Source of the DNA: Mycolicibacterium novocastrense
Lineage (GTDB): Bacteria > Actinomycetota > Actinomycetes > Mycobacteriales > Mycobacteriaceae
DNA length: 64,000 nt
NCBI RefSeq assembly: GCF_001570485.1
Contig: NZ_BCTA01000028.1
Location: 248,001-312,000, forward strand
Direction of reading: 5' to 3'
The translations under genes were made by a program, and so were the position numbers. Shown piece after piece: positions 39,574-49,919 of this stretch. Position 1 is the stretch's first letter; each line of letters begins with the position of its first letter. The notes beneath the pieces are model-generated. The model searched no databases and had not been told where the DNA came from. It saw nothing but the letters and a program-made list of their open reading frames with translations.

Positions 39574-39579
39574 TAAGCT
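39574..39579 (+). promoter_or_regulatory. Probable -10 element, leaderless promoter of pafB
   Basis: TAAGCT is seven bases before GTG 39587. An ACTGGTACCAG-type palindromic stretch (39534-39543) and a TGAGCGCTCGC motif (39545-39555) lie just upstream. Confidence 0.6.
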
Positions 39580-39586
39580 GGGTCGA

Positions 39587-40576
39587 GTGGCGATCTCCAA
39601 AGTCGAGCGGCTGATGAACCTCGTGATCGCGCTGCTGTCGACGCGGAACTTCATCACCGCCGAGCGGATCCGTCAGACTGTTTCGGGATACGCCGACAGC
39701 GCCAGCGACGAGGCCTTCTCCCGCATGTTCGAGCGCGACAAGAACGAGTTGCGCGATTTGGGGATTCCGCTGGAGACGGGGCGGGTTTCGCAGTTCGACC
39801 CGACCGAGGGCTACCGGATCAACCGCGAGGCCTACGCGCTGCCCACGGTCGAACTGACCCCCGACGAGGCGGCCGCCGTCGCCGTGGCCACCCAGTTGTG
39901 GGAATCCCCGGAACTCATCACCGCCACCCAGGGCGCGTTGCTGAAGCTGCGCGCCGCAGGTATCGACATCGACGCCGTGGAGGCCGCGCCGGCGATCACC
40001 TCGACCGCTGCCCTGCCCGGGCTGCGCGGCTCCGAGGAGGTGCTCGGAATCCTGTTGTCCGCCATCGATTCCGGACAAGCCGTGCAGTTCACGCACCGAC
40101 CGTCGCGCAGCGACCCCTACACCACCCGCACGGTGGAACCCTGGGGCGTCATCACCCACAGGGGCCGTTGGTATCTGGTGGGCCACGACCGCGACCGCGA
40201 CGCCACACGCACCTTTCGGCTCTCCCGCATCGGCGCCGAGGTGACCACCGTCGGCCCACCCGGTGCGGTCAAGCGACCGCAGGACGTCGACCTCCGCGAA
40301 GTCGTCGAGCGCGCAGTGGGTGAGTGGCCGTCCGGCGGCCAGGCGCGGGTCTGGATCGCCGACGGCAAGGGCACCGCGCTGCGTCGACGGGCCGCCTCGG
40401 CGACGCCCCACACGCACAACGGCCGCGCGGGCGAGGTGATCACCATCGACATCGGCATGTTCGACCGGTTGGCGCGCGAGGTCGCCAGTTACGGCCCCGA
40501 CGCGGTGGCGCTCGAGCCCGATTCGTTGCGCGACGATGTGGTGGCCCGGTTGACCGCGCAGGCGGATCGCGCATGA
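39587..40576 (+). CDS. pafB: WYL-domain transcriptional regulator PafB
   Basis: 329-residue regulator with an N-terminal winged helix (ISKVERLMNLVIALLSTRNFITAERIRQTVSGY), a WYL domain (VQFTHRPSRSDPYTTRTVEPWGVITHRGRWYLVGHDRDRDATRTFRLSRI) and a WCX extension. In mycobacteria PafB and PafC form one activator of DNA-damage genes, responding to replication stress. It is the upstream half of the pair: its stop overlaps the pafC ATG (ATGA). GTG start is supported by TAAGCT seven bases before it. Confidence 0.95.
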   Translation: MAISKVERLMNLVIALLSTRNFITAERIRQTVSGYADSASDEAFSRMFERDKNELRDLGIPLETGRVSQFDPTEGYRINREAYALPTVELTPDEAAAVAVATQLWESPELITATQGALLKLRAAGIDIDAVEAAPAITSTAALPGLRGSEEVLGILLSAIDSGQAVQFTHRPSRSDPYTTRTVEPWGVITHRGRWYLVGHDRDRDATRTFRLSRIGAEVTTVGPPGAVKRPQDVDLREVVERAVGEWPSGGQARVWIADGKGTALRRRAASATPHTHNGRAGEVITIDIGMFDRLAREVASYGPDAVALEPDSLRDDVVARLTAQADRA

Positions 40577-41532
40577 CGGCCGTGTCGACGCGGCTGGTCC
40601 GGCTGCTCAACATGGTGCCGTACTTCCAGGCCAACCCGAGGATCACCTACGCCGAGGCGGCCTCCGATCTCGGCGTCAGCGTCAAGCAATTGCGCGAGGA
40701 CCTCAACCAGCTGTGGATGTGCGGGCTGCCCGGATACGGCCCCGGCGATCTGATCGACTTCGAATTCTCCGGCGACACAATCGAAGTGACGTTCACCGCC
40801 GGTATCGACCACCCGCTGCGGTTGACGTCGCCGGAGGCGACGGGCGTGCTGGTGGCCCTGCGCGCGTTGGCCGAGGTGCCCGGCATGGTCGACCCGGAGG
40901 CGGCGCGCAGCGCGATCGCGAAGATCGAGTCCGCGGCGGGCACGGTAGGCCAGGACGGCGCGGCCGTCGACGAGCCCGCGCCGATCGAGAGCGAGGCGGC
41001 CGCGGCGGTGCGGGAGGCGGTGCGCGACGGGCACGCCTTGTCCATCGAGTACTACTCGGCTTCGCACGACGTGCTGACCAGCCGCATCGTCGACCCGATC
41101 CGGGTGGTGCTGGTCGGCGACCACAGCTACCTGGAGGCGTGGTGCCGAACCGCCGAGGGGGTCCGACTGTTCCGTTTCGACCGCATCGTCGACGCGCAGG
41201 TGCTCGACGAGCCGTCGTCGCCGCCACCGCCGGCGGTGCAGGCCGAACCGGACACCTCGCTGTTCGACGCGGACCCCTCGCTGCCGTCGGCGACGCTGCT
41301 GATCGACCGGTCGGCGGCCTGGATGTTCGACTACTACCCGCTGCGGGTGAGCCGAGAGTTGCCCGACGGTGGCTGGGAGGCCGCGATGACCTACGCCTCC
41401 GACGACTGGATGGCCCGGTTCGTACTCGGATTCGGGTCGGCCGTGCGGGTGCTCGAACCCGCCCATCTTGCGGAGAGGGTGCGGGAATCGGCGCAAGCGG
41501 CGCTGCGCGCATACGGCGCGCAGGCTGAGTGA
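40573..41532 (+). CDS. pafC: WYL-domain transcriptional regulator PafC
   Basis: 319-residue partner of PafB with the same layout: winged helix STRLVRLLNMVPYFQANPRITYAEAASDLGVSVKQLREDLNQL, WYL domain ALSIEYYSASHDVLTSRIVDPIRVVLVGDHSYLEAWCRTAEGVRLFRFDRI, and C-terminal WCX part. Together with PafB it activates the LexA-independent DNA damage regulon. It is translated from an ATG overlapping the pafB stop. tatA follows 35 bases on, with its own promoter-like element. Confidence 0.95.
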   Translation: MTAVSTRLVRLLNMVPYFQANPRITYAEAASDLGVSVKQLREDLNQLWMCGLPGYGPGDLIDFEFSGDTIEVTFTAGIDHPLRLTSPEATGVLVALRALAEVPGMVDPEAARSAIAKIESAAGTVGQDGAAVDEPAPIESEAAAAVREAVRDGHALSIEYYSASHDVLTSRIVDPIRVVLVGDHSYLEAWCRTAEGVRLFRFDRIVDAQVLDEPSSPPPPAVQAEPDTSLFDADPSLPSATLLIDRSAAWMFDYYPLRVSRELPDGGWEAAMTYASDDWMARFVLGFGSAVRVLEPAHLAERVRESAQAALRAYGAQAE

Positions 41533-41535
41533 CGG

Positions 41536-41541
41536 TAGACT
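41536..41541 (+). promoter_or_regulatory. Possible -10 element of tatA-tatC
   Basis: TAGACT starts four bases after the pafC stop and would give a leader of about 20 bases containing GGAGGTGA (41555-41562) before the tatA ATG. tatAC may therefore be transcribed apart from pafBC. Confidence 0.45.
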
Positions 41542-41567
41542 GGCCGCGACGTCTGGAGGTGACCTAA

Positions 41568-41831
41568 ATGGGCGGTCTACAACCCTGGCACTGGGTGATC
41601 GTTATCGCCGTATTCGTGCTGCTCTTCGGTGCCAAGAAGCTCCCGGACGCGGCGCGCTCGCTCGGCAAGTCGATGCGGATCTTCAAATCGGAGATCAAGG
41701 AGATGCAGGCCGATTCCAAGTCGGACACGCCGCCGGCCACTCCGATCGCCTCGGAGCGGGTCGACAACGCCGCTCCGGACAACGCAACGGCTCCGGCAAC
41801 CGAGCATCCCTCGGACAAACGTCCCGCCTGA
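41568..41831 (+). CDS. tatA: Sec-independent (Tat) translocase protein TatA
   Basis: Small membrane protein that assembles the twin-arginine translocation pore. 87 aa: N-terminal transmembrane helix [21 protein letters not shown] with the characteristic FGAKKLPD hinge, then an amphipathic helix [20 protein letters not shown] and a disordered acidic tail. Good SD GGAGGTGA five bases before the ATG. It precedes tatC by 51 bases; tatB is elsewhere, as usual in mycobacteria. Confidence 0.97.
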   Translation: MGGLQPWHWVIVIAVFVLLFGAKKLPDAARSLGKSMRIFKSEIKEMQADSKSDTPPATPIASERVDNAAPDNATAPATEHPSDKRPA

Positions 41832-41882
41832 CCGTCGAGAATCGACTGACCGCGGCCACGCTGCCGCGTAAGTAGGCATGCC

Positions 41883-42833
41883 GTGCAGACCCCAGGACTG
41901 TTCAAGAAGCTCGATCCTCGCCGACGGCGCTCGCGGGTCAACCCCGACGGCACGATGTCGCTGGTCGAGCATCTGCATGAGCTTCGCACCCGGCTGCTGA
42001 TCTCGGCGGCCGCCGTCGTCGTCACGACGATCCTGGGCTTCCTCTGGTACAGCCACGGCGTGTTCGGGCTGCCCAGCCTCGGCGACTGGCTGCGCGGCCC
42101 GTACTGCGATCTGCCGCCCTCGTCGCGGGCGACCATCGCACCCGACGACGAATGCCGCCTGCTGGCCACCGCGCCCTTCGACCAGTTCATGCTGCGCCTG
42201 AAGGTGGCACTGACCGCGGGCATCGTGCTGGCCTGCCCGGTGTGGCTCTATCAGATGTGGGCCTTCATCACCCCCGGGCTGTACAAGAAGGAGCGCCGCT
42301 TCGCGGTCGCGTTCGTCACCGTCGGCGCCGTGCTGTTCGTGGCGGGCGCGGTGCTGGCCTACGTGGTGTTGGCGACCGCGTTGGGCTTCCTGCTCACCGT
42401 CGGCAGTGACGTGCAGATCACCGCGCTGTCCGGCGATCAGTACTTCGGCTTCCTGATCAACCTGCTGCTGGTCTTCGGTTTCAGCTTCGAGTTCCCGCTG
42501 CTGATCGTGATGCTCAATGCCGTCGGAGTGCTGACCTACGAGCGGCTCAAGGCGTGGCGCCGCGGGTTGATCTTCGCGTTGTTCGTGTTCGCCGCGCTGT
42601 TCACCCCGGGATCGGACCCGTTCTCGATGCTGGCACTGGCGCTCGCCCTGACGGTGCTGCTCGAGTTCGCGATTCAGATCGCGCGGCTGCACGACCGGCG
42701 TAAGGCCCGGCGGGCCGCGCTCGAGGACATCTCCGACGACCAGGCCGCACCGATCGAACCCGCCGAGCCCGTCGAAGCGTCCAGCACCGTGCCGACGTCC
42801 GCGCGGCATGTGGTCGATGACGATGCCACCTAG
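41883..42833 (+). CDS. tatC: Sec-independent (Tat) translocase protein TatC
   Basis: Polytopic receptor of the Tat system that binds twin-arginine signal peptides. 316 aa with six hydrophobic helices. Conserved blocks: [17 protein letters not shown] in the N-terminal cytosolic part, [32 protein letters not shown], and the end of helix 4-5 [19 protein letters not shown] long C-terminal extension with acidic residues follows. GTG start at 41883. Its end overlaps the start region of helY, linking the two. Confidence 0.96.
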   Translation: MQTPGLFKKLDPRRRRSRVNPDGTMSLVEHLHELRTRLLISAAAVVVTTILGFLWYSHGVFGLPSLGDWLRGPYCDLPPSSRATIAPDDECRLLATAPFDQFMLRLKVALTAGIVLACPVWLYQMWAFITPGLYKKERRFAVAFVTVGAVLFVAGAVLAYVVLATALGFLLTVGSDVQITALSGDQYFGFLINLLLVFGFSFEFPLLIVMLNAVGVLTYERLKAWRRGLIFALFVFAALFTPGSDPFSMLALALALTVLLEFAIQIARLHDRRKARRAALEDISDDQAAPIEPAEPVEASSTVPTSARHVVDDDAT

Positions 42834-45591
42834 TGAATCGGGCTGCGAGCTGGCCCGTTTCGCCGAACAGTTGTCGTTTGCGCTCGACGACTTCCAGCGC
42901 CGCTCCTGCGAGGCACTGGAGAACGGGCACGGAGTGCTGGTGTGCGCACCCACCGGCGCGGGCAAAACCGTCGTGGGGGAGTTCGCGGTGCACCTCGCGC
43001 TGGCGGCGGGCGGCAAGTGCTTCTACACGACGCCGATCAAGGCGCTGAGCAACCAGAAGCACAACGACCTGGTGCAACGCTACGGCCCGGAGAAGATCGG
43101 ACTGCTCACCGGCGATCAGTCGGTCAATGGTGACGCCGACGTGGTGGTCATGACCACCGAGGTCCTTCGCAACATGCTCTACGCGAATTCGGCGACGCTG
43201 CAGGGCCTTTCGTATGTGGTGATGGACGAGGTGCACTTTCTGGCGGACCGCATGCGCGGCGCGGTGTGGGAAGAGGTCATCCTGCACCTGCCCGACGAGG
43301 TGCGGCTGGTGAGCCTGTCGGCGACGGTCAGCAACGCCGAGGAGTTCGGCGGCTGGATCCAGACCGTACGCGGGGACACCACGGTCATCGTCGACGAACA
43401 CCGTCCCGTTCCGCTGTGGCAGCACGTCCTGGTCGGCAAGCGGTTGTTCGACCTGTTCGACTACCGCGCCACCCGGGCGGCTCGCGGCACCACGAAACCG
43501 AACCGGGAGCTGCTGGTCGACCCGGAGTTGCTGCGCCACATCGCACATCGGCGCGAAGCGGACCGGCTGGCCGACTGGCAGCCCCGTGGCCGCGGCCGCA
43601 ACCGGGGCAGGCCGACGATGTACCGGCCGCCGTCGCGGCCCGAGGTGATCGCCACGCTGGACCGCGAAGAGCTGCTGCCCGCAATCACGTTCATCTTCTC
43701 GCGTGCAGGATGCGACGCCGCGGTCAAACAGTGCCTGCGGTCATCGCTGCGGCTGACCACCGACGAGGAACGCGCCCGCATCGCCGAGGTCGTCGACCGT
43801 CGCTGCGGAGATCTGCCCGAGGCCGACCTGATCATCCTCGACTACCACGAGTGGCGAGAAGGCCTGCTGCGCGGCCTTGCCGCCCATCACGCCGGCATGC
43901 TGCCGGTGTTCCGCCACACTGTGGAGGAGCTGTTCTCCGCGGGCCTGGTTAAGGCGGTATTCGCCACGGAGACACTGGCTTTGGGCATCAACATGCCCGC
44001 GCGAACGGTAGTGCTCGAACGGTTGGTGAAGTTCAACGGCGAACAACACGTGCCGTTGACGCCCGGCGAGTACACGCAGCTGACCGGTCGCGCGGGCCGG
44101 CGCGGCATCGACGTCGAAGGCCACGCCGTGGTGCTGTGGACCCCGGACGTCGAACCGGCCGAGGTGGCCGGATTGGCATCCACCCGGACATTTCCGCTGC
44201 GCAGTTCCTTTGCGCCCTCGTACAACATGACCATCAACCTCGTCCAGCAGATGGGTCCGGCTCAGGCGCACAAGCTGCTGGAGAGCTCGTTCGCGCAGTA
44301 CCAGGCCGACCGTTCGGTGGTCGGGCTGCGCCGCGGCATCGAGCGCGGCGAGCGGATGCTCAGCGAGATCAATGCCGAACTGGGCGACGACTCGATCCTC
44401 GACTACGTCCGGCTGCGGATGCAGATCTCCGAACGCGAACGCGCCCAATCGCGGGCGTCGCGGCTGCAGCGCCGCAGGGCGGCCAACGAGGCGCTGGCCT
44501 CGCTGCGCCGCGGCGACATCATCACGATCACCCACGGTCGCAGAGGAGGCTTGGCCGTCGTGCTCGAAGCCGCCCGCGACGACGAGGATCCGCGCCCGTT
44601 GGTGTTGACCGAACATCGCTGGGCCGGGCGGATCTCGTCGGCCGACTACTCGGGAACGTCCGCCCCGATGGGCACCATGCCGTTGCCCAAACGCGTCGAG
44701 CACCGCAATCCGCGCGCACGGCGCGACCTCGCCTCGGCGCTCATCTCGGCGGCCGAGCGCCTGGATGTGCCGTCGAGGAAGGGAAGGCGCAGTGGGCCCG
44801 CGCGTGAGAGCGCCGAGCGCGACATCGACCCCGAGTTGGCCTCGTTGCGCGAGCGATTGCGCTCGCACCCGGCTCATCACCGGCCCGACCGGGAGGAGAA
44901 GGCCCGGCTGGCCGAGCGCTACCTGCGCATCGAACGCGACAACGAACAGATCCGGCAGAAGGTGGCCGCGGCGACCAACTCGCTGGCGCGCACTTTCGAC
45001 CGGATTGTGGTGCTGCTGACCGAACGTGGCTTCATCAGCGGCGCCGCGGACGATCCCAAGGTGACCGACGACGGCCGCCTGCTGGCCCGGATCTACAGCG
45101 AAAGTGACCTGCTGGTGGCCGAGGCGCTGCGCACCGGCATCTGGGAGGGGCTCGACGCCGCCGAGCTGGCAGGCGTGGTGTCGGCGGTGCTCTATGAGGC
45201 GCGCGGTGACACGCCGGGCGCTCGCGAGGGTTTCGACATCCCGACCGGCAGACTGCGCCGCGCGCTCAACCAGACGCGGCGGCTGTGGACAGAGCTGCGT
45301 GCCGACGAACAGCGCCACCGCATCACGGGCAGCCGTGAGCCCGACGACGGGTTCGTCGCCGCGATCTTCCGGTGGGCCACGACCGGCGACCTGACCAGTG
45401 CGCTGGCCGCGTCCGACGCCACGGGCAGCGGATCACCGCTGTCGGCAGGCGATTTCGTCCGGTGGTGCCGCCAGGTCCTGGACCTGCTGGACCAGGTACG
45501 CAACGCCGCGCCCGGCGCCGGGCTGCGAAGCACCGCGAAACGCGCGATAAACGACGTTCGACGCGGCGTCGTGGCTGTTGATGCGGGGTAA
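42817..45591 (+). CDS. helY: Superfamily 2 DEAD/DEAH-box helicase HelY (Ski2/Mtr4-like)
   Basis: ATP-dependent RNA or DNA helicase of about 924 aa. Motifs: Q-like [14 protein letters not shown], Walker [10 protein letters not shown] (motif I), [13 protein letters not shown] (Ia), [22 protein letters not shown], motif [14 protein letters not shown] (DEVH box), [15 protein letters not shown] (III), and [17 protein letters not shown] with [12 protein letters not shown] (V, VI). The C-terminal half, with the DSHCT-type region ending [18 protein letters not shown], matches mycobacterial HelY. Three starts are possible: ATG 42808, 42817 or 42823; all lie within tatC. Confidence 0.95.
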   Translation: MTMPPSESGCELARFAEQLSFALDDFQRRSCEALENGHGVLVCAPTGAGKTVVGEFAVHLALAAGGKCFYTTPIKALSNQKHNDLVQRYGPEKIGLLTGDQSVNGDADVVVMTTEVLRNMLYANSATLQGLSYVVMDEVHFLADRMRGAVWEEVILHLPDEVRLVSLSATVSNAEEFGGWIQTVRGDTTVIVDEHRPVPLWQHVLVGKRLFDLFDYRATRAARGTTKPNRELLVDPELLRHIAHRREADRLADWQPRGRGRNRGRPTMYRPPSRPEVIATLDREELLPAITFIFSRAGCDAAVKQCLRSSLRLTTDEERARIAEVVDRRCGDLPEADLIILDYHEWREGLLRGLAAHHAGMLPVFRHTVEELFSAGLVKAVFATETLALGINMPARTVVLERLVKFNGEQHVPLTPGEYTQLTGRAGRRGIDVEGHAVVLWTPDVEPAEVAGLASTRTFPLRSSFAPSYNMTINLVQQMGPAQAHKLLESSFAQYQADRSVVGLRRGIERGERMLSEINAELGDDSILDYVRLRMQISERERAQSRASRLQRRRAANEALASLRRGDIITITHGRRGGLAVVLEAARDDEDPRPLVLTEHRWAGRISSADYSGTSAPMGTMPLPKRVEHRNPRARRDLASALISAAERLDVPSRKGRRSGPARESAERDIDPELASLRERLRSHPAHHRPDREEKARLAERYLRIERDNEQIRQKVAAATNSLARTFDRIVVLLTERGFISGAADDPKVTDDGRLLARIYSESDLLVAEALRTGIWEGLDAAELAGVVSAVLYEARGDTPGAREGFDIPTGRLRRALNQTRRLWTELRADEQRHRITGSREPDDGFVAAIFRWATTGDLTSALAASDATGSGSPLSAGDFVRWCRQVLDLLDQVRNAAPGAGLRSTAKRAINDVRRGVVAVDAG

Positions 45592-45594
45592 TGT
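45589..45594 (+). promoter_or_regulatory. Possible -10 element of the 45652 gene
   Basis: TAATGT overlaps the helY stop codon (TAA 45589-45591). A leader of about 50 bases would follow, with AAGGAGTGA just before the ATG at 45652. Confidence 0.35.
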
Positions 45595-45651
45595 GTCGGG
45601 AGCAAGACGCCCAGGTATTCGCGGCTCGGCCGCGGGTGAACAAGGAGTGAT

Positions 45652-46473
45652 ATGAGCGGACCGCAGGGATCTGATCCGACGCAGTCGTGGCCAGGCCAGC
45701 AGCCGGAACAGCCTTCGGACCAGCCGTCCAGCGATCCATCGGCCAACCAGCCGTGGCCGCCTCAGGGCGGCGATGCGACCCAGGCGGCGCCCAGCTGGCA
45801 GCCGCCCGCCTACGACCCGTCGCAGAGCCAGCAGCAGTACCCGCAGTACCAGCAGCCGGCGTATCAGCCGCCGCAGCAGTACCCGGGTGGCGAGCAGTAC
45901 GGACAGCAGCCCAGCGAGTACACCCCGCAGGCCTATCAGCAGCCGGGGCAGTACGGGCAGCCCCACTACGGGCAGCCATACGCACAACCCGGTCAACCGG
46001 GCTACCAGCAGCAGCCCGGCCAATACGGCGACCAGGCCGGCCAGTACGGACAGCAACCCGGCCAGTACGGCCAGCAGCCGGGTCAGTTCGGCCAGTACCC
46101 GCAATACGGCACACCGGGTGCCGAGGAGGGTTCGAAGCGCTCGCTGGCGGTGATCGGCGGCGTGATCGGCCTGCTGGCGGCGGTCATCGTCGCGGTCGTG
46201 CTGGTCATGGGCTTCTGGAAGCCGGGCTTTTTCGTCACCACCAAGCTCGACATCGACGCCGCGCAGTCCGGGGTGCAGCAGATCCTCACCGACGAGGCCA
46301 ACGGATACGGCGCCACCAACGTCAAGGACGTCAAGTGCAATGACGGCCAGAACCCGACCGTCGAGAAGGGCGGCACCTTCAACTGCGAGGTCAGCATCGA
46401 CGGCACCAAGCGCCAGGTGACGGTGACCTTCCAGGACGACAAGGGCACCTACGAGGTCGGCCGACCCAAGTAG
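45652..46473 (+). CDS. DUF4333 membrane-anchored protein with Gln/Pro/Tyr-rich N-terminus (Rv2091c-like)
   Basis: 273 aa in three parts. Residues 1-160 are low-complexity, dominated by Q, P, Y and G, with imperfect repeats like PGQYGQQ. A single transmembrane helix ([22 protein letters not shown]) lies near 165-186. The outer domain is DUF4333: [22 protein letters not shown] with two cysteines, likely a disulfide, and a final sheet [20 protein letters not shown]. The orientation is probably N-in, C-out. Function unknown; the tail resembles polyglutamine/proline-rich cytosolic tails that bind other proteins. Strong SD AAGGAGTGA. Confidence 0.88.
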   Translation: MSGPQGSDPTQSWPGQQPEQPSDQPSSDPSANQPWPPQGGDATQAAPSWQPPAYDPSQSQQQYPQYQQPAYQPPQQYPGGEQYGQQPSEYTPQAYQQPGQYGQPHYGQPYAQPGQPGYQQQPGQYGDQAGQYGQQPGQYGQQPGQFGQYPQYGTPGAEEGSKRSLAVIGGVIGLLAAVIVAVVLVMGFWKPGFFVTTKLDIDAAQSGVQQILTDEANGYGATNVKDVKCNDGQNPTVEKGGTFNCEVSIDGTKRQVTVTFQDDKGTYEVGRPK

Positions 46474-46478
46474 GCCGC

Positions 46479-47435
46479 TCAGCCGTCGAGTCCGTCGAGG
46501 GCTTTCTGCAGGCGGCCGATCGACGATGTCACGCCGTAGGTCTCGGCGAGTGTGACGACCTTGCGCGGATGCTCGGCTGCCAAGGGGAGTGTGTCGTTGG
46601 GTGTCGACCAGTCCAGTTCGGCGTCGGTGGCGACCTTGACCACCGGGGCCGCCGCCTCGATGTAGTCGGCGGCCCTGAGCAGCTTGGTCCGGTACGCCTT
46701 GCTCATCTTCGACTTCGGGTCGTTGGCCGCGGCGAGGATGTTCTCCAGCGATCCGTGCTGTGCCAGCAGCGTCGCAGCCGTCTTCTCTCCGATACCGGGC
46801 ACGCCGGGCAGGCCGTCGCTCGGATCGCCGCGCAGCAGTGCCAGCTCGGCATACGCCGGACCCGCCCGGTCCACCCGCACGCCGTACGTCTCGGCCACTT
46901 CCTTCGGGCCCCATTTCGTGGCCTTGGCCAGGCCTCGGCCGAGGTAGAGGACCCGAACCGGGACCGGCTCGTCGCGCACCAACTGCAGTAGATCGCGATC
47001 CCCGCTGACCACCACCACCGGATCGCGCTTCTCGCGCGCGGCCAGGGTGCCCAGCACGTCGTCGGCCTCACACTCGGCGGCGCCGGCGGTCGGGATGCCG
47101 AACGCGTCGAGGATCTCGAAGATCATGTCGACCTGGGGGGTGAGGTCGTCGGGCACCTCCTCGACGTCGGGCTCACCCTCGGGGTTCTCCTCGAGCACGC
47201 GGTGCGCCTTGTAGGACGGAATGAGGTCGACGCGCCACTGCGGTCGCCAGTCGTCGTCGCGGCACACCACCAGCCGGCCGGGGCGCTCGCGGGTGATCAC
47301 CGTCGCCATGGCGTCCAGAAAGCCGCGTAGCGCGTTCACCGGGCGGCCGTCCGGCGCCGTGATCGAGCTGGGCACCCCGAAATAAGAGCGAAACCACATG
47401 CTGGCGCCGTCGAGCAGGACAAGGGGAGCGGCCAC
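46479..47435 (-). CDS. 5'-3' exonuclease, FEN/PIN family (Rv2090-like)
   Basis: Structure-specific 5' nuclease like the N-terminal domain of DNA polymerase I, about 318 aa. The PIN domain has [43 protein letters not shown] and [14 protein letters not shown] (metal-binding aspartates), and the helix-hairpin-helix [16 protein letters not shown]. Probably removes RNA primers or flaps. Two GTG codons are near: 47441 and 47435. TACTGT on the minus strand lies eight bases before 47435 but only two before 47441, so 47435 is the better start. It converges with the 45652 gene (5-base gap). Confidence 0.93.
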   Translation of the reverse strand: MAAPLVLLDGASMWFRSYFGVPSSITAPDGRPVNALRGFLDAMATVITRERPGRLVVCRDDDWRPQWRVDLIPSYKAHRVLEENPEGEPDVEEVPDDLTPQVDMIFEILDAFGIPTAGAAECEADDVLGTLAAREKRDPVVVVSGDRDLLQLVRDEPVPVRVLYLGRGLAKATKWGPKEVAETYGVRVDRAGPAYAELALLRGDPSDGLPGVPGIGEKTAATLLAQHGSLENILAAANDPKSKMSKAYRTKLLRAADYIEAAAPVVKVATDAELDWSTPNDTLPLAAEHPRKVVTLAETYGVTSSIGRLQKALDGLDG

Positions 47436-47443
47436 GGTCACTG

Positions 47444-47449
47444 ACAGTA
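47444..47449 (-). promoter_or_regulatory. Probable -10 element, leaderless promoter of the exonuclease gene
   Basis: Minus-strand TACTGT lies eight bases before GTG 47435. The pepE promoter faces it about 43 bases away. Confidence 0.5.
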
Positions 47450-47491
47450 GCGCGGTCGACGAGCCCGGTCGCCGGCTATCCGGGCGCGGAT

Positions 47492-47497
47492 TAGCCT
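47492..47497 (+). promoter_or_regulatory. Probable -10 element, leaderless promoter of pepE
   Basis: TAGCCT followed by seven bases and ATG 47505: the exact spacing of a leaderless gene. Confidence 0.6.
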
Positions 47498-47504
47498 GAA
47501 TCCC

Positions 47505-48632
47505 ATGACGGCCAACCGATTCAGCACCGATGTCTACGCCTACCGGCTACGCGCCGCCGCGTCCGCCGCGGCCGATGCCGGCCTGGCGGGCCTGGTCATC
47601 ACGCCGGGTTACGACCTGCGCTATCTGGTCGGTTCCCGCGCGCAGACTTTCGAGCGTCTCACGGCGCTGGTGTTACCGGCCGACGATGACCCGACCATCG
47701 TGGTGCCCCGGCTGGAGTTGGCGGCGCTCAAGGAGTCGGCGGTGCCCGAACTCGGCTTGACGGTGCGCGACTGGGTCGACGGCGACGACCCATACGCACT
47801 TGTGGGCGAGGCGCTGGGCGGGGGGACGCGCGCGGTCGCGGTGACCGACTCCATGCCCGCCCTGCACCTGCTTCCGCTCGCCGAGGTCCTCGGAACGGTA
47901 CCGGTGCTGGCCACCGACGTACTGCGCCGGCTGCGGATGATCAAGGATCCGGCCGAAATCGACGCGCTGCGCAAGGCGGGGGCGGCGATCGACCGGGTCC
48001 ACGCCAGGGTCCCCGACTTCCTGGTGCCCGGCCGCACCGAGGCCGACGTCGCTGCCGACATCGCGGAAGCCATTGTCGCCGAGGGGCATTCGGAAGTCGC
48101 CTTCATCATCGTCGGTTCCGGGCCGCACGGGGCCGACCCGCACCACGAGTGTTCGGACCGCGAACTGCGCGCCGGTGACATCGTGGTCGTCGACATCGGC
48201 GGACCCTACGAGCCCGGCTACAACTCCGACTCCACCCGTACCTACAGCATCGGCGAACCCGATGCCGACGTCGCCCGTCGCTACGCGGTGCTGCAGCGCG
48301 CCCAGCGGGCCGCGGTCGACGCGGTCCGGCCCGGGGTCACCGCCGAACAGGTCGACGCCGCCGCCCGCGACGTGCTGGCCGCCGAGGGGCTGGCCGACGC
48401 GTTCGTGCACCGCACCGGCCACGGCATCGGGCTGTCGGTGCACGAGGAGCCCTACATCGTCGCCGGTAACACGCTCACCCTCGAGGAGGGCATGGCGTTC
48501 TCCGTCGAGCCGGGCATCTACTTTCCCGGCGAGTGGGGCGCGCGCATCGAGGACATCGTGATCGTCACCGCCGAAGGGGCCGAGCCGGTGAACAACCGCC
48601 CGCACGAGCTGGTGGTCGTGCCGGTCAGCTGA
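47505..48632 (+). CDS. pepE: Xaa-Pro dipeptidase, M24 family
   Basis: Metallopeptidase (375 aa) removing Xaa-Pro dipeptides. N-terminal creatinase-like domain (about 1-140; [23 protein letters not shown]), then the M24 'pita-bread' domain. Metal ligands appear in [21 protein letters not shown] (two Asp), [15 protein letters not shown] (His), FSVEPGIYF (Glu) and GARIEDIV (Glu), which is the full D-D-H-E-E set. Likely Mn2+ or Co2+ dependent. Leaderless promoter. It converges with the reductase gene 8 bases on. Matches PepE (Rv2089c) by order after the exonuclease. Confidence 0.95.
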   Translation: MTANRFSTDVYAYRLRAAASAAADAGLAGLVITPGYDLRYLVGSRAQTFERLTALVLPADDDPTIVVPRLELAALKESAVPELGLTVRDWVDGDDPYALVGEALGGGTRAVAVTDSMPALHLLPLAEVLGTVPVLATDVLRRLRMIKDPAEIDALRKAGAAIDRVHARVPDFLVPGRTEADVAADIAEAIVAEGHSEVAFIIVGSGPHGADPHHECSDRELRAGDIVVVDIGGPYEPGYNSDSTRTYSIGEPDADVARRYAVLQRAQRAAVDAVRPGVTAEQVDAAARDVLAAEGLADAFVHRTGHGIGLSVHEEPYIVAGNTLTLEEGMAFSVEPGIYFPGEWGARIEDIVIVTAEGAEPVNNRPHELVVVPVS

Positions 48633-48639
48633 TTCGCGG

Positions 48640-49065
48640 TCAGTCGGCGACGCGGTCCAGCAGGCCCGAGGAGCCCAGCACCCGCTCGACACGAACCTCG
48701 ATCACGACGCGTTTCGGGTTGATCCGCGGCGTGCGGTACCGCTGCGCGTAGCGCAGTTCGGCGTCGCGGACGGCGTCGGGATCGGTGTTGACCTTGGCCT
48801 TGCCCTCGAGCGACAACCACCGCGCACCGTCGACCTGGCTCAGCACGGCCACACCCTGCCGCTCGGCGTTGACGGCCTTCTGCGAACCTCCGCTGGTGAT
48901 GACGCGGGCGATGTGGGTGGTCGGGTCGAAGGTGAAACCGACGGCGACGACGTGCGGCGAGTTGTCCGAACGCAGGGTCGTCAGCATCGCGAGATGACGC
49001 TCGGACAGGAACGCGAGCGCGTCGGTGGTGAGCCGGGTGGTCGCCCGGCGGCTGGACTGGGCCAT
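48640..49065 (-). CDS. F420-dependent pyridoxamine 5'-phosphate oxidase-like protein (Rv2074-like)
   Basis: 141-residue split beta-barrel protein. The sequence [42 protein letters not shown] has the phosphate-binding arrangement typical of F420-binding members of the FMN-binding split barrel group, and ends [24 protein letters not shown]. It matches M. tuberculosis Rv2074, described as an F420H2-dependent biliverdin reductase, so that activity is the best guess. Soluble. It lies between pepE (8-base gap, convergent) and the SDR that diverges from it. Confidence 0.88.
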   Translation of the reverse strand: MAQSSRRATTRLTTDALAFLSERHLAMLTTLRSDNSPHVVAVGFTFDPTTHIARVITSGGSQKAVNAERQGVAVLSQVDGARWLSLEGKAKVNTDPDAVRDAELRYAQRYRTPRINPKRVVIEVRVERVLGSSGLLDRVAD

Positions 49066-49087
49066 CGGGCTTCACCGTAGCGCAGGA

Positions 49088-49093
49088 CATAAT
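49088..49093 (+). promoter_or_regulatory. Possible -10 element of the 49101 SDR gene
   Basis: CATAAT with seven bases to ATG 49101; a slightly imperfect TANNNT at leaderless spacing. Confidence 0.4.
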
Positions 49094-49100
49094 CGCAGCC

Positions 49101-49859
49101 ATGACAGACACGGCTGACTCTCGTCCGCCCTTGGTCGTGGTCTTCGGCGGGCGCAGCGAGATCGGCCTCGAGGTGGCCACGCGCCTGGCGTCCGGGGCGG
49201 CGGTGCTGCTGGCGGCGCGCCGCTCCGACGAGCTGGACGCGGAGGTGGCCGCCGTTGCTGCCGCGGGCGCCGCGGCCGTGCATGTGCGCGAGTTCGACGC
49301 CGACGACCTGGACTCGCACGGTCCGCTCGTCGAGTCCATCGTCGCCGAGCACGGCCCGATCGACACCGCGGTGCTGGCGTTCGGCATCCTCGGCGATCAG
49401 ACCCTGGCGGAGAAGGATCCCGCGCATGCCGCAGCGATCGTGCGCACCGACTTCGTCGCCCAGGTCAGCCTGTTGACCGTGCTGGCGGACACGATGCGCG
49501 CTGCGGGCGCCGGGGCCATCGTCGCGTTCTCGTCGGTGGCCGGCGTCCGGGTGCGACGCGCCAACTACGTCTACGGGTCCGCGAAGGCCGGGCTGGACGG
49601 GTTCTGCAGCGGGCTCGCCGACGCGCTGCACGGCTCGGGGGTGCACCTGCTCGTGGTTCGGCCGGGGTTCGTGATCGGGCGGATGACCGAGGGCATGACG
49701 CCCGCGCCGCTGTCCAGCACACCGGGCCAGGTCGCCGACGCCACCGTCCGCGCGCTGCGTAAGGGCCGCGGCACGGTGTGGGTGCCCGCGCCGCTGGCCG
49801 TGTTGGCGCTGGCGTTCCGGATGACGCCGCGGTTCGTGTGGCGGAGGTTGCGGCGATGA
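49101..49859 (+). CDS. Short-chain dehydrogenase/reductase (Rv2073c-like)
   Basis: 252-residue SDR. Cofactor loop VVVFGGRSEIGLEVATRL (GGxSxIG variant, as in DprE2-type SDRs) near 12-29; LAARRSDELDAE suggests NADP(H) preference through the arginines; AFGILGD; active-site Ser in VAFSSVAGVRVRR and Y-x3-K in YVYGSAKAG. C-terminus basic (RRLRR). Substrate unknown. Its stop codon lies in the first unit of a 32-base tandem repeat that carries the start of cobL. Position before cobL agrees with Rv2073c. Confidence 0.88.
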   Translation: MTDTADSRPPLVVVFGGRSEIGLEVATRLASGAAVLLAARRSDELDAEVAAVAAAGAAAVHVREFDADDLDSHGPLVESIVAEHGPIDTAVLAFGILGDQTLAEKDPAHAAAIVRTDFVAQVSLLTVLADTMRAAGAGAIVAFSSVAGVRVRRANYVYGSAKAGLDGFCSGLADALHGSGVHLLVVRPGFVIGRMTEGMTPAPLSSTPGQVADATVRALRKGRGTVWVPAPLAVLALAFRMTPRFVWRRLRR

Positions 49860-49918
49860 GCGCTTGCGCGAAGAGCAGAGGGCGGCGATGAGCGCTTGCG
49901 CGAAGAGCAGAGGGTGGC
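49855..49918 (+). repeat. Tandem 32-bp direct repeat at the SDR-cobL junction
   Basis: Two units of a 32-base sequence (starting GATGAGCGCTTGCGCG) begin at 49855 and 49887; a third, partial unit starts at 49919 with GATGAC. Each unit contains an ATG in the position of the real cobL start. The core GAGCGCTTGCGCGAAGAG is a motif I recall as frequent in mycobacterial intergenic DNA. Confidence 0.85.
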
Positions 49919-49919
49919 G

